Shown here piece by piece: positions 1 through 6,027 of a stretch of DNA of 8,868 nucleotides. A program made the translations under genes and the position numbers. This stretch comes from Ga0074130 sp035565355 (GTDB lineage: Bacteria; Pseudomonadota; Gammaproteobacteria; Burkholderiales; Rhodocyclaceae): positions 1 to 8,868 of the forward strand of contig DATMSM010000099.1 in the NCBI GenBank assembly GCA_035565355.1. The letters are read 5' to 3'. Below the pieces are notes generated by a model, which was given only the letters and a program-made list of their open reading frames with translations, did no database searches and had not been told where the DNA came from. Position 1 is the stretch's first letter. The number at the start of each line of letters is the position of its first letter.

Positions 1-579
1 AATCCAGGCGAGCGCGCCTGGCGCCGCTGCGGGGGCAGGCGCCAGGCCCGGCCACCAGGCCGGCTGCAGTGGATTGGCGGAGAAAAGGTTGAGCACGTCG
101 GTTTGCAGCAGCTCCTGATGCTGCTCCTCGTGATGGCAGCCGAGTTCGAGCAGGTCGAGTGCGGGCTGCGTAAAACCATCGAGCTCTGCGAGCACGGCCG
201 CACTCACATGGCGCCGGTATGCGAGGATATCCGCGAGCGAGGGCCGGCTCAGCATGCCGCGGCGGTGGCGTGGCAGGCGCGGGCCTTCGGCCTCGTAGTA
301 GCTGTTGAAGAGATAGTGGTAGCCGGGGTCGAAGGGCGTATAGGCGGCGCACTGTTCGCGCAGCACGAAGGTTTCGAAGAACCACGTCGTATGCGCCAGG
401 TGCCACTTGGCCGGCGAGGCATCCGGCATGGACTGGATGCTGGCATCCGCATCCGTGAGGCCGCTTGCCAGGGCTTCGGAGAGGCCGCGCACTTGCGTGA
501 AACGCTTCCGCAGTGCTGTTCTTCGCGTCGCTTGTGCCGCGACGGAGGGTGAGGCATGGTCCGGTGCAAGGCAATCCAT
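1..579 (-). CDS. egtB: Ergothioneine biosynthesis protein EgtB (sulfoxide synthase), N-terminal part, cut by the window edge
   Basis: EgtB is a non-haem iron enzyme that uses O2 to join the C2 of trimethylhistidine (hercynine) to a thiol donor, the central step of ergothioneine synthesis. The 193 residues in the window are the DinB_2-type helical domain. They include the family signature MPDASPAKWHLAHTTWFFE (residues 51-69) and GCHHEEQHQELL (147-158). By comparison with characterised EgtB, H63, H150 and H154 are the expected iron ligands, and all are present. The C-terminal FGE-sulfatase-like domain, roughly the second half of a ~420-aa protein, lies beyond the left edge, so completeness cannot be judged. 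The ATG at 579 is preceded by AGGGG at a suitable distance; a GTG nine bases upstream is a less likely start. The gene begins 11 nt after the stop of the small gene at 591-824, implying co-transcription. An egtD methyltransferase may follow outside the window (inference). Confidence 0.93.
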   Translation of the reverse strand, partial: MDCLAPDHASPSVAAQATRRTALRKRFTQVRGLSEALASGLTDADASIQSMPDASPAKWHLAHTTWFFETFVLREQCAAYTPFDPGYHYLFNSYYEAEGPRLPRHRRGMLSRPSLADILAYRRHVSAAVLAELDGFTQPALDLLELGCHHEEQHQELLQTDVLNLFSANPLQPAWWPGLAPAPAAAPGALAWI

Positions 580-590
580 GAGCGCCACCC

Positions 591-824
591 CTAGCGCGGC
601 GTCTTGCGCGGCGGTTCCTTGATTTCCTGCTTGCCGCTGTCCGGCTCTTTGATTGCGTCGAGATCGCTGTCATCGACGCCGCTCAGGGCAACCCCTTTGC
701 GAGACTTCTCGGCCTTGATGTCCAGCATCACTTTCTTGATGCTGTTGTCGTCGCCCTGATGGTAGTCGGCGATGCGTTGCGGGTTTTCCTCGTCGCTGAC
801 CCGCAGCTTGTTCTTCCTCGTCAT
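591..824 (-). CDS. Small highly charged protein of unknown function, upstream of egtB
   Basis: I do not recognise this 77-residue protein. It is rich in Lys, Arg, Asp and Glu, has no Cys or Trp, no signal peptide and no membrane segment, and ends in a Pro/Lys/Arg-rich tail (EIKEPPRKTPR), so much of it is probably disordered and cytosolic. The start is well supported: AAGGAG stands six bases before the ATG, the best ribosome binding site in this part of the window. The stop is only 11 nt from the egtB start, so the two genes are likely one transcript and perhaps translationally linked. A perfect TATAAT lies just upstream of the Shine-Dalgarno. The protein could be a DNA- or RNA-associated or stress-related small protein, but nothing in the sequence decides this. 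Confidence 0.72.
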   Translation of the reverse strand: MTRKNKLRVSDEENPQRIADYHQGDDNSIKKVMLDIKAEKSRKGVALSGVDDSDLDAIKEPDSGKQEIKEPPRKTPR

Positions 825-837
825 GCCGTGCTCCTTG

Positions 838-868
838 ATTATAGGGGTGCTGGCGGCAGGACTTGCAA
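838..868 (-). promoter_or_regulatory. Possible sigma70 promoter for the small gene and egtB
   Basis: On the minus strand a perfect TATAAT (843-838) is preceded, after a 19-bp spacer, by TTGCAA (868-863, four of six matches to TTGACA). The spacer is longer than the preferred 17 bp. The predicted transcription start would fall near 831, inside or just after the Shine-Dalgarno of the gene starting at 824. The transcript would then have a very short leader, so either the element is fortuitous or this promoter is unusual. The yjdM stop lies only 20 bp upstream of the -35 element, so read-through from yjdM is an alternative source of transcription. Confidence 0.3.
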
Positions 869-888
869 ACGGTGTTCCCGCTGGAGGA

Positions 889-1230
889 TCAGGCCTTGCG
901 CACGAACTCCGACTTGAGCTTCATGGCGCCGATGCCATCGATCTTGCAGTCGATATCGTGATCGCCGTCGACCAGACGGATGTTCTTGACCTTGGTGCCG
1001 ACCTTGACCACCAGCGAGGAGCCTTTGACCTTGAGATCCTTGATAACGGTGACGCTGTCGCCGTCGACGAGGCGGTTGCCGTTGGCATCCTTGATGATGC
1101 GTTCATCGCTCTCGCCTGCAGCGGCAGCCGTGGCGGACCACTCGTGCGCGCATTCCGGACAGATGTAGAGATCGCCATCCGCATAGGTGAGTTCGGATTG
1201 GCATTGGGGGCAGTTGGGCAGTTGGGACAT
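889..1230 (-). CDS. yjdM: YjdM/PhnA-family zinc-ribbon protein
   Basis: This 113-residue protein matches the length (E. coli YjdM is 111 aa) and layout of the YjdM family, historically named PhnA. An N-terminal zinc ribbon carries C7-x2-C10 and C24-x2-C27 followed by HEW. After an Ala-rich linker comes the C-terminal SH3-like PhnA domain with the typical run IKDANGNRLVDGDSVTVIKD and KVKNIRLVDGDHDIDCKIDG. Despite the old name, the family has no demonstrated need in phosphonate breakdown, and its cellular role is unclear. Start is the ATG at 1230; only a weak GAGA-like Shine-Dalgarno precedes it. It reads in the same direction as the small gene and egtB, with a 64-bp gap before the small gene. 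A TAAAAT hexamer upstream (near 1260) could be a -10 element, but I see no good -35 partner. Confidence 0.93.
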   Translation of the reverse strand: MSQLPNCPQCQSELTYADGDLYICPECAHEWSATAAAAGESDERIIKDANGNRLVDGDSVTVIKDLKVKGSSLVVKVGTKVKNIRLVDGDHDIDCKIDGIGAMKLKSEFVRKA

Positions 1231-1300
1231 TGGCGGTTCTCACTTAAGTCAGGGAGTATTTTAAGCGAGGCCGCGCGCCTTAGCGGGGATGCCAGTGCTG

Positions 1301-1328
1301 CAAAAGCCCCGCATCTGCGGAGCTTTTG
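1301..1328 (-). terminator. Intrinsic terminator of the NmrA-cupin operon
   Basis: The minus-strand transcript would form GCUCCGC-AGAU-GCGGGGC (seven pairs, one of them U-G) followed at once by UUUUG. The stem can be lengthened by the flanking CAAAA/UUUUG bases to about 12 pairs. It begins 13 nt after the TAA of the cupin gene, as expected for a rho-independent terminator. On the plus strand the same stem has one C-A mismatch, so it should act mainly leftward. It would insulate yjdM from the cupin operon. Confidence 0.82.
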
Positions 1329-1341
1329 TTCTGGATCAGCT

Positions 1342-1761
1342 TTATTGCGCGTCGATGGGCGTGGTCAACTTGCTGTCGTTGGTGTCGACGATGAACACCG
1401 CGAGCAGCTTGGCGGGCTCGGTCTTGCTCGCATTGGCGCTGACATCGTGCCGGTCACCCGGCATCTCGGTGAAGTTCTGGCCTTTGCTGAAGGTGCGCAC
1501 CGGACCGCCGTTGATCTGGTTCAGTATCGCGCCTTCGAGCACGGTCGCGTAGATCATTGCGGATTTGGCGTGGTAGTGCGCGGCGTTGGCGCCGCCCGGT
1601 TCGTACTCGACCAGCACGCCTTTCAGGCTTTTGCCGGGCAGGTTGGGAACCTTCTGATCGTAGACGACGGTGACCTTGACGCCTTTGGTTTCACCGCCAT
1701 GGGCCAGTGCGCCATGCAGGGGCAGCAGGGCGACGAGGAGGAGGGGAAGCAGTTTCTTCAT
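1342..1761 (-). CDS. Exported cupin-domain protein
   Basis: This is a 139-residue protein with a Sec signal peptide (KK at the start, hydrophobic core to about residue 15, cleavage likely after ALA20), so it should act in the periplasm. The rest is a single cupin barrel. Motif 1 holds H62-x-H64 in PGGANAAHYHAKSAM, and motif 2 holds G94, P101, G102, H105 and N110. The glutamate normally found four or five residues after the second histidine of motif 1 is absent (Ala68/Met69 there), so metal binding, if any, would rely on three histidines. The substrate is unknown. AAGGA precedes the ATG at 1761. The gene starts 29 bp after the NmrA-like gene and is followed by a strong terminator, so the two form an operon. 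The divergent GlxA-type gene is the likely regulator. Confidence 0.87.
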   Translation of the reverse strand: MKKLLPLLLVALLPLHGALAHGGETKGVKVTVVYDQKVPNLPGKSLKGVLVEYEPGGANAAHYHAKSAMIYATVLEGAILNQINGGPVRTFSKGQNFTEMPGDRHDVSANASKTEPAKLLAVFIVDTNDSKLTTPIDAQ

Positions 1762-1790
1762 GTTGCTTGTCCTTGAGGATCGAGTGATGT

Positions 1791-2540
1791 TCAGGCAGCC
1801 TGGGCTTTGAGCCAGTCTTCGTAACGGACGGCGCCGAGGTGGGCCTTGCCGTGGGGTGTCAGCGAATCGGTTTCGATGGGAGCGCCGAAATACAGCTCCG
1901 TCGGCCCGGTCACGGTTGCGCGCCGATCGCCGGTGGCTTGCATGTAACGGATCACGAACTCGGCCAGCGGTGCCTTTTCGGGGCCGGCGATTTCAATGGT
2001 GCCGTTGACCGGTGCGCCGAGTGCGGCATTGACGATGGCAGCAGCGACATCTTCGGCGGCGATGGGCTGCATATTGCCGGTGGACAGGTGCACCTTGTCG
2101 CCGTTGGCGCCCGTGTAGGCAATGCCGCCCATGAATTCGTAGAACTGGGTGGCGCGCACGATGGTGTAGGGCACCTTGCCGGCCTTGATCAGCGCTTCCT
2201 GTGCAAGCTTGGCGCGGAAGTAGGCATTGCCCGGGATACGGTCGGTACCGACGATGGAGAGTGCAACATGGTGTGTGACGCCGGCTGCCTTTTCGGCGGC
2301 GATGAGATTGCGCGAGGATGCCTCGAAGAATTCGAGCACGGCCTGCTCCTCGAAGGACGGCGAATTGGCGACGTCGACGACGACCTGTGCGCCACGTAGC
2401 GCTGCAGCCAGGCCTTCCCCAGTGACGGCGTTGATGCCCTGGCTGGGCGAGGCGGCGAGTGCTTCGTGGCCGAGTTTCTGCAGGCCGGCAACGACTTGCT
2501 TGCCGATGAGTCCGGTACCGCCGATGACGACTATTTTCAT
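1791..2540 (-). CDS. NmrA-like / atypical SDR NAD(P)-binding protein
   Basis: This 249-residue protein has a Rossmann fold. The nucleotide-binding motif GGTGLIG spans residues 7-13 (G7-x2-G10-x2-G13). S95 in LSIVGTDRIP together with Y107-x3-K111 (YFRAK) provides the SDR Ser-Tyr-Lys arrangement, so it may be an active reductase rather than only a redox sensor like NmrA. The segment VPYTIVRATQFYEFM (123-137) is typical of the NAD(P)H-binding NmrA/quinone-reductase-like group. Predicted to be cytosolic; substrate unknown. AGGAG stands nine bases before the ATG at 2540. It is the first gene of the operon with the exported cupin and is transcribed away from the GlxA-type regulator. Confidence 0.9.
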   Translation of the reverse strand: MKIVVIGGTGLIGKQVVAGLQKLGHEALAASPSQGINAVTGEGLAAALRGAQVVVDVANSPSFEEQAVLEFFEASSRNLIAAEKAAGVTHHVALSIVGTDRIPGNAYFRAKLAQEALIKAGKVPYTIVRATQFYEFMGGIAYTGANGDKVHLSTGNMQPIAAEDVAAAIVNAALGAPVNGTIEIAGPEKAPLAEFVIRYMQATGDRRATVTGPTELYFGAPIETDSLTPHGKAHLGAVRYEDWLKAQAA

Positions 2541-2586
2541 GACTTCGATCTCCTGGGGTGAGCGCTGCGTCGCGGATGCGATGCGC

Positions 2587-2616
2587 TTGACCGAATACTA
2601 AGTGTGGGCGTATTTT
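2587..2616 (+). promoter_or_regulatory. Probable sigma70 promoter of the GlxA-type regulator gene
   Basis: TTGACC (2587-2592, five of six consensus matches) and TATTTT (2611-2616, four of six) are separated by 18 bp. The start of transcription would lie near 2623, giving a leader of about 48 nt to the ATG at 2671. The -10 element lies inside the first copy of a tandem repeat (2609-2644), which fits autorepression. On the opposite strand a weak TAGTAT (2600-2595) with no good -35 hexamer may be the -10 element of the NmrA-cupin operon, which would then need an activator. Confidence 0.5.
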
Positions 2617-2644
2617 GCTGAAATGACGTATACCCCTGAAATTA
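2609..2644. repeat. Tandem 18-bp direct repeat, candidate AraC-type operator
   Basis: Two adjacent 18-bp units read CGTATTTTGCTGAAATGA (2609-2626) and CGTATACCCCTGAAATTA (2627-2644). They agree at 13 of 18 positions, grouped in two blocks: CGTAT, and CTGAAAT followed by one variable base and A. Two conserved blocks per unit, in direct orientation, is the shape expected for a dimeric AraC/XylS-family protein in which each monomer uses two helix-turn-helix motifs in successive major grooves. The GlxA-type gene next door encodes such a protein. The repeat overlaps and follows the -10 of that gene's putative promoter, and covers the -35 zone of the divergent operon. The binding role is inferred. 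Confidence 0.55.
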
Positions 2645-2670
2645 TGCCAGGCTTGGATAGGGTTAGTTCC

Positions 2671-3666
2671 ATGTCGATTGGGCGGCCGCGTACGGTGTTG
2701 TTCGTGGCCTTCCCGGAGATGGGTTTGCTCGATCTGACCGGCCCGCAGACCAGTTTCTGGGCTGCGGGCTTGCGCCTCAGACAACTCGGTTTGCCTTGCT
2801 ACGATTGCCATACGGTGAGCCTGCACGGCGGGTTGGTGCGCACGGTGGAAGGGGTCGAGTTGCAGACGCGGCCGGTTGCCGATTTTGCCCGCAAGCAGGT
2901 GGATACGATCGTGGTCCCGGGCTCGCCGCACATCGCCCATCTGATCGCTAGCGGCGATTCGGTCGCGGCGCCTCTGGCGAAATGGCTGGGACGGATGGCG
3001 AAAAAGGTACGCCGCGTGAGTTCGGTATGCACCGGCGCGTTTTTCCTCGCCAGGGCCGGCCTGCTGGAGAACAAGCGCGCGGCCACGCACTGGGCCATGT
3101 GCGATCTGCTGCAGCGCTGCTTCCCGGCGCTGAACGTGGATGCGGATGCGATCTTCGTGCGCGAGGGCAATGTGTGGACCTCGGCCGGCGTGACGGCCGG
3201 CATCGACCTGGCGCTGGCCATGATCGAGGACGACTACGGACGTGACGTGAGCCTGTTCGTGGCGCGCGAGCTGGTGGTCTTTCTCAAGCGTTCTGGCGGG
3301 CAGTCTCAGCACAGTCCGCTGCTGCAGGCTCAGACCGAGGATAGTGCGCTCTTCGACGACTTGCATGCGTGGATCGCCGCCAATCTGAAGCGCGTGGACT
3401 TGAACGTCGATACCCTGGCGGCGAAGGCACACATGAGTCCGCGCAATTTTTCCCGGGTGTATAAGCAGAAGATCGGCCGTACGCCGGCTAAGTCGGTGGA
3501 GATCATGCGCCTGGAGAAGGCGCGCCGGATGCTGGAGGATTCTGACCTCAATATCGATCAGATCGCGCGTGAGTGCGGCTTTGGCGACGAAGAGCACATG
3601 CGCGCGACCTTCCAGCGCAACCTGAATGTGTCGCCGCGCGACTACCGCAAGCGCTTTTCCCGCTAG
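2671..3666 (+). CDS. GlxA-family transcriptional regulator (DJ-1/PfpI domain plus AraC-type HTH)
   Basis: With the start chosen here the protein has 331 residues, typical for the family. Residues 8-200 form a class I glutamine amidotransferase-like (DJ-1/PfpI) domain, with PEMGLLDLTGPQ near the N-terminus and the nucleophile-elbow segment SSVCTGAFFLARAGLL (Cys120) followed by ATHW (139-142). Residues about 228-328 form the AraC/XylS DNA-binding domain: first HTH around VDTLAAKAHMSPRNFSRVYK, second around IDQIARECGFGDEEHMRATF, then the family ending VSPRDYRKRF. Such proteins are cytosolic regulators that sense an unknown ligand through the amidotransferase-like domain. Earlier in-frame starts exist (GTG 2602, ATG 2623, ATG 2644), but they have no Shine-Dalgarno, lie within the putative promoter/operator, and add no conserved sequence; the ATG at 2671 has an AGGG nine bases upstream. 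Divergent from the NmrA-cupin operon, which is its likely target. Confidence 0.93.
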   Translation: MSIGRPRTVLFVAFPEMGLLDLTGPQTSFWAAGLRLRQLGLPCYDCHTVSLHGGLVRTVEGVELQTRPVADFARKQVDTIVVPGSPHIAHLIASGDSVAAPLAKWLGRMAKKVRRVSSVCTGAFFLARAGLLENKRAATHWAMCDLLQRCFPALNVDADAIFVREGNVWTSAGVTAGIDLALAMIEDDYGRDVSLFVARELVVFLKRSGGQSQHSPLLQAQTEDSALFDDLHAWIAANLKRVDLNVDTLAAKAHMSPRNFSRVYKQKIGRTPAKSVEIMRLEKARRMLEDSDLNIDQIARECGFGDEEHMRATFQRNLNVSPRDYRKRFSR

Positions 3667-3690
3667 CGTCGGCTGCTGCCGGCGCGCTGC

Positions 3691-5493
3691 CTAGTCGCCG
3701 TCATACCTTATGGGGCATTCGTTTTCGGAGTAGCTCAGGCAGATGCTGTTGCGGCCCCGGGCCTTGGCCTCGTACATGGCGGCGTCGGCGCGCTTCATGC
3801 TGCTGCGGAGATCGATTTCTCCTTGCCGCGAGATATCAACGCCGATGCTCGAGGTGCAGACATAAGGTGCGTCACCGAGAGAATAGGGTTGTTCGACGCT
3901 GGCGCGTATGGTTTCGGCGATGCGGTGCGCATCCTCGGTGGCGGTAGCGATGTTGTTGCTGAGGTTGGGTACGAGAACGACGAACTCGTCGCCGCCGAGG
4001 CGGGCAACGGTGTCGCCTTCGCGTACGCATTTGCGCAGGCGCGCAGCCACTTCGACCAGCAGGGCATCACCGGCGTCGTGACCGAGGCTGTCGTTGAGCT
4101 GCTTGAAGTAGTCGAGGTCGAGGAAAATGAGTCCGAGATGGGCGTCGCTGCGCTTGCCCTCCTCAATGTGGTGCTTCAGCCGTTCCAACAGGAGCCGGCG
4201 GTTGGGCAACTCCGTCAATGCGTCATAGAAGGCGAGGAAGTGCACCTGTTCCTCAGTCTGTTTTTGCTGAGTGATGTCAGCGTGGACCGCCACCCAGAGC
4301 AGGCCGAGGTCCGGATGGTCAAACTTTGAGATGGCGACCCGACACCATATTTCGCTGCCGTCCTTGCGGGCATTGAGTATTTCGCCCGACCAGTGGCCAT
4401 GGAGATGAAGCTCCGCGTCGATTTCTGCGGCCACTTCGAGCGGCGACTTGCTGCTTTGTGCATTCAGCTTGCTGACATGCTGCCCCAGCAGTTCCCCCGG
4501 TCCGTAGCCGAACATTTCCTCAAAATTCGGATTGGTGTAGACGATGATGGAGTCGTGCGCTCGCGTCAGTTGCACGCCTTCCGACATGTTCTGAAGAATG
4601 AGGCTGTGCAGCCTCAGTTCGGCAGCGATCTTGCGGCTTTCGGCCAGCAAGGCCGTGAGGATCAGGCTGATAGCAATCAGCGTGGTGATATATGCCCACA
4701 ACAGCAACAGGGCTTCGCTTGTGTGCGAAAGGGAAAAGGGGCCGTGGTCGGTGGCGGTCCCCCAGGCCGCGATCGCCGACACTGTCATGACGGTCATCGA
4801 GGCGCCTGTGATGCCGAAGCGCAAGCCTGCCCAAAGGATGAAAGGAATGCTCAGGAAGGCAATGTTGTGCTTGCCCCAGGGGGACAGGAAAACGAGCCAG
4901 CTCACCGCGATCAGGAGAGGGAAGAAGATGGCGACTTCGGTCGGGCGTTCGGCGAGCTGCTGATAGTTGCGCTGGGTAAGTGTCAGCATGAATGGGGCTG
5001 CGATAAGCACGCCTACGGTGTCGCCCAGCCACCATACGTACCAGGCTTCGGTGACGACAGTACTGGGTATCAGGTCGGCCAGCCATAAGGTGCCCACGCC
5101 GCCACTTGCCGAAATGAGCATGCCGGTGGCGGCAAAGCCGATCAGGAAGATGACGTCGCGGCGATGCGAGAAGGCGGTATTGAAGCGGGAGCGATTCAGC
5201 AGCCAGGCTGTGAGCAGCGGTGCCAGGGTATTGAATACCGCGATGCAAGCCGCGGGGATGGTGCCGGTGCCGATCAGCAGATTAACGAGGAAGGCGCCCG
5301 TCCATATGCCGGGAAAGACACCGTAGCCCAAACGTATCAGGGCGGCGACCGCAATGCCGGTCGGCAGCCACAATAAGGTTATGTTATTGCCGAATGAGGG
5401 GGCCTTCAGTCCTAGGTAGCCCGTAATCAGGTAGGCCGCTGCAACATAGAGGCAGAGCTTGTTACGGCCGTGAGGCGCGGCGATTCCAGTCAT
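3691..5493 (-). CDS. Membrane diguanylate cyclase, MASE1-PAS-GGDEF
   Basis: This 600-residue inner-membrane signalling enzyme is predicted to make cyclic di-GMP from two GTP. Residues about 14-285 form a MASE1 sensor with around eight hydrophobic helices and the typical LLWLPTGIAVAALIRLGYGVFPG stretch in pieces between 40 and 62. Residues about 295-408 form a PAS domain (ILQNMSEGVQLT, NPNFEEMFGY, ending in VAVHADITQQ). Residues about 416-584 form the GGDEF domain: DALTELPNRR, FLDLDYFKQLND, an intact GGDEF signature at 500-504, and an RxxD inhibitory site (R491-E-G-D494) five residues before it, so product inhibition is expected. There is no EAL domain. The start at 5493 is forced by an in-frame TAG directly upstream, yet no clear Shine-Dalgarno is visible. 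It is convergent with the GlxA-type gene, with 24 bp between their stop codons. The ligand sensed is unknown. Confidence 0.95.
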   Translation of the reverse strand: MTGIAAPHGRNKLCLYVAAAYLITGYLGLKAPSFGNNITLLWLPTGIAVAALIRLGYGVFPGIWTGAFLVNLLIGTGTIPAACIAVFNTLAPLLTAWLLNRSRFNTAFSHRRDVIFLIGFAATGMLISASGGVGTLWLADLIPSTVVTEAWYVWWLGDTVGVLIAAPFMLTLTQRNYQQLAERPTEVAIFFPLLIAVSWLVFLSPWGKHNIAFLSIPFILWAGLRFGITGASMTVMTVSAIAAWGTATDHGPFSLSHTSEALLLLWAYITTLIAISLILTALLAESRKIAAELRLHSLILQNMSEGVQLTRAHDSIIVYTNPNFEEMFGYGPGELLGQHVSKLNAQSSKSPLEVAAEIDAELHLHGHWSGEILNARKDGSEIWCRVAISKFDHPDLGLLWVAVHADITQQKQTEEQVHFLAFYDALTELPNRRLLLERLKHHIEEGKRSDAHLGLIFLDLDYFKQLNDSLGHDAGDALLVEVAARLRKCVREGDTVARLGGDEFVVLVPNLSNNIATATEDAHRIAETIRASVEQPYSLGDAPYVCTSSIGVDISRQGEIDLRSSMKRADAAMYEAKARGRNSICLSYSENECPIRYDGD

Positions 5494-5537
5494 CTAGATG
5501 TGGCGTCGAGAAGTTGCTCTTGTGTTTCAGTAATTTC

Positions 5538-5566
5538 ATTTTATATCGCTCGTCATTCAAGGTAAA
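5538..5566 (-). promoter_or_regulatory. Probable promoter of the diguanylate cyclase gene
   Basis: On the minus strand TTTACC (5566-5561, four of six matches) and TAAAAT (5543-5538, five of six) are separated by exactly 17 bp. The start of transcription would be near 5531, giving a leader of about 38 nt. The element lies in the AT-richest part of the gap 5494-5706. Elsewhere in that gap I see only a 7-bp hairpin (5654-5673) without a U-tract, and no gene. Confidence 0.45.
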
Positions 5567-5706
5567 GATGCTCACGCTGAATTAGTCGGAAATATGTAAG
5601 AAAGCTTTTCTTTCCTGATTTTTGGTGTGTTTAAATAGCAAGAAGAGCGACGTAGCTGGCACTTTTGTCAGCTTGGTGCCGGCTGAGATTGGGCGGTGTT
5701 GCGCGT

Positions 5707-6027
5707 TCAGTGTGTTCGCGAACTGAGGCGGTCGATTAGGCAGGCGAGCAGCCAACTGGCGCCCAGCCACACGGCGGCGAGAAAGCACCAGCCGAAGAGG
5801 CTGGGCGCGCACCAGCCCCAGCCGCACATGCCGCCGTTCTGCAGCAGGCCGGGTATGCCGAGCATATTGAACAGGTAGATCGACAAGTAGGGTGCGGCGA
5901 CGAGCAGGCCCATGGGCGAGTTCAGGTACTCGGGCCACACGATGGCCGGCAGATACAGCAGACCGTAGCCCAGCCACAACAGAAGAAAGATGCGCAGACG
6001 GCGGGCGCGTGTCGAGCGTGTCCTCAT
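5707..6027 (-). CDS. Small inner-membrane protein with a CGWGWC motif, coupled to lysR-type gene
   Basis: I do not recognise a named family with certainty. The 106-residue protein has a basic N-terminus (six Arg in the first twelve residues, so cytoplasmic by the positive-inside rule) and about three hydrophobic helices, near residues 12-31, 39-56 and 76-96. Between the second and third lies the loop GGMCGWGWCAPSLFGWC, with Cys68, Cys73 and Cys81 and a Trp-rich centre; on the topology above this loop would lie on the cytoplasmic side. The chosen ATG at 6027 has GGAG seven bases upstream and overlaps the TGA of the LysR gene in an ATGA arrangement, so translation is probably coupled. A start 13 codons further upstream would run into the regulator's coding region without gain. 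Function unknown; metal binding or a disulfide are both possible with this cysteine pattern. Confidence 0.82.
   Translation of the reverse strand: MRTRSTRARRLRIFLLLWLGYGLLYLPAIVWPEYLNSPMGLLVAAPYLSIYLFNMLGIPGLLQNGGMCGWGWCAPSLFGWCFLAAVWLGASWLLACLIDRLSSRTH

Noticed and set aside
103..552. A 149-codon plus-strand frame and a 106-codon minus-strand frame near the left edge
   Set aside because: Both are out of frame with egtB, whose conserved EgtB motifs are read continuously from 579 to the edge.
772..1776. A 334-codon open frame on the plus strand
   Set aside because: It is antisense to yjdM and the cupin gene and runs through their terminator; no recognisable domain and no good ribosome binding site.
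2602..2670. Longer N-terminus for the GlxA-type protein from the GTG at 2602 or the ATGs at 2623 and 2644
   Set aside because: No Shine-Dalgarno precedes these codons, the extra residues are not conserved-looking, and the stretch is better explained as promoter and operator.
1993..3597. A 534-codon open frame on the minus strand across the NmrA-like and GlxA-type genes
   Set aside because: Its translation is dominated by Arg, His and Gln with no domain, and it lies antisense or out of frame to two genes with clear family motifs. It is a shadow of high GC content.
5654..5673. Seven-pair hairpin in the gap downstream of the small membrane protein gene
   Set aside because: One pair is a wobble or mismatch depending on strand and no U-run follows, so it is not a convincing terminator or small RNA.
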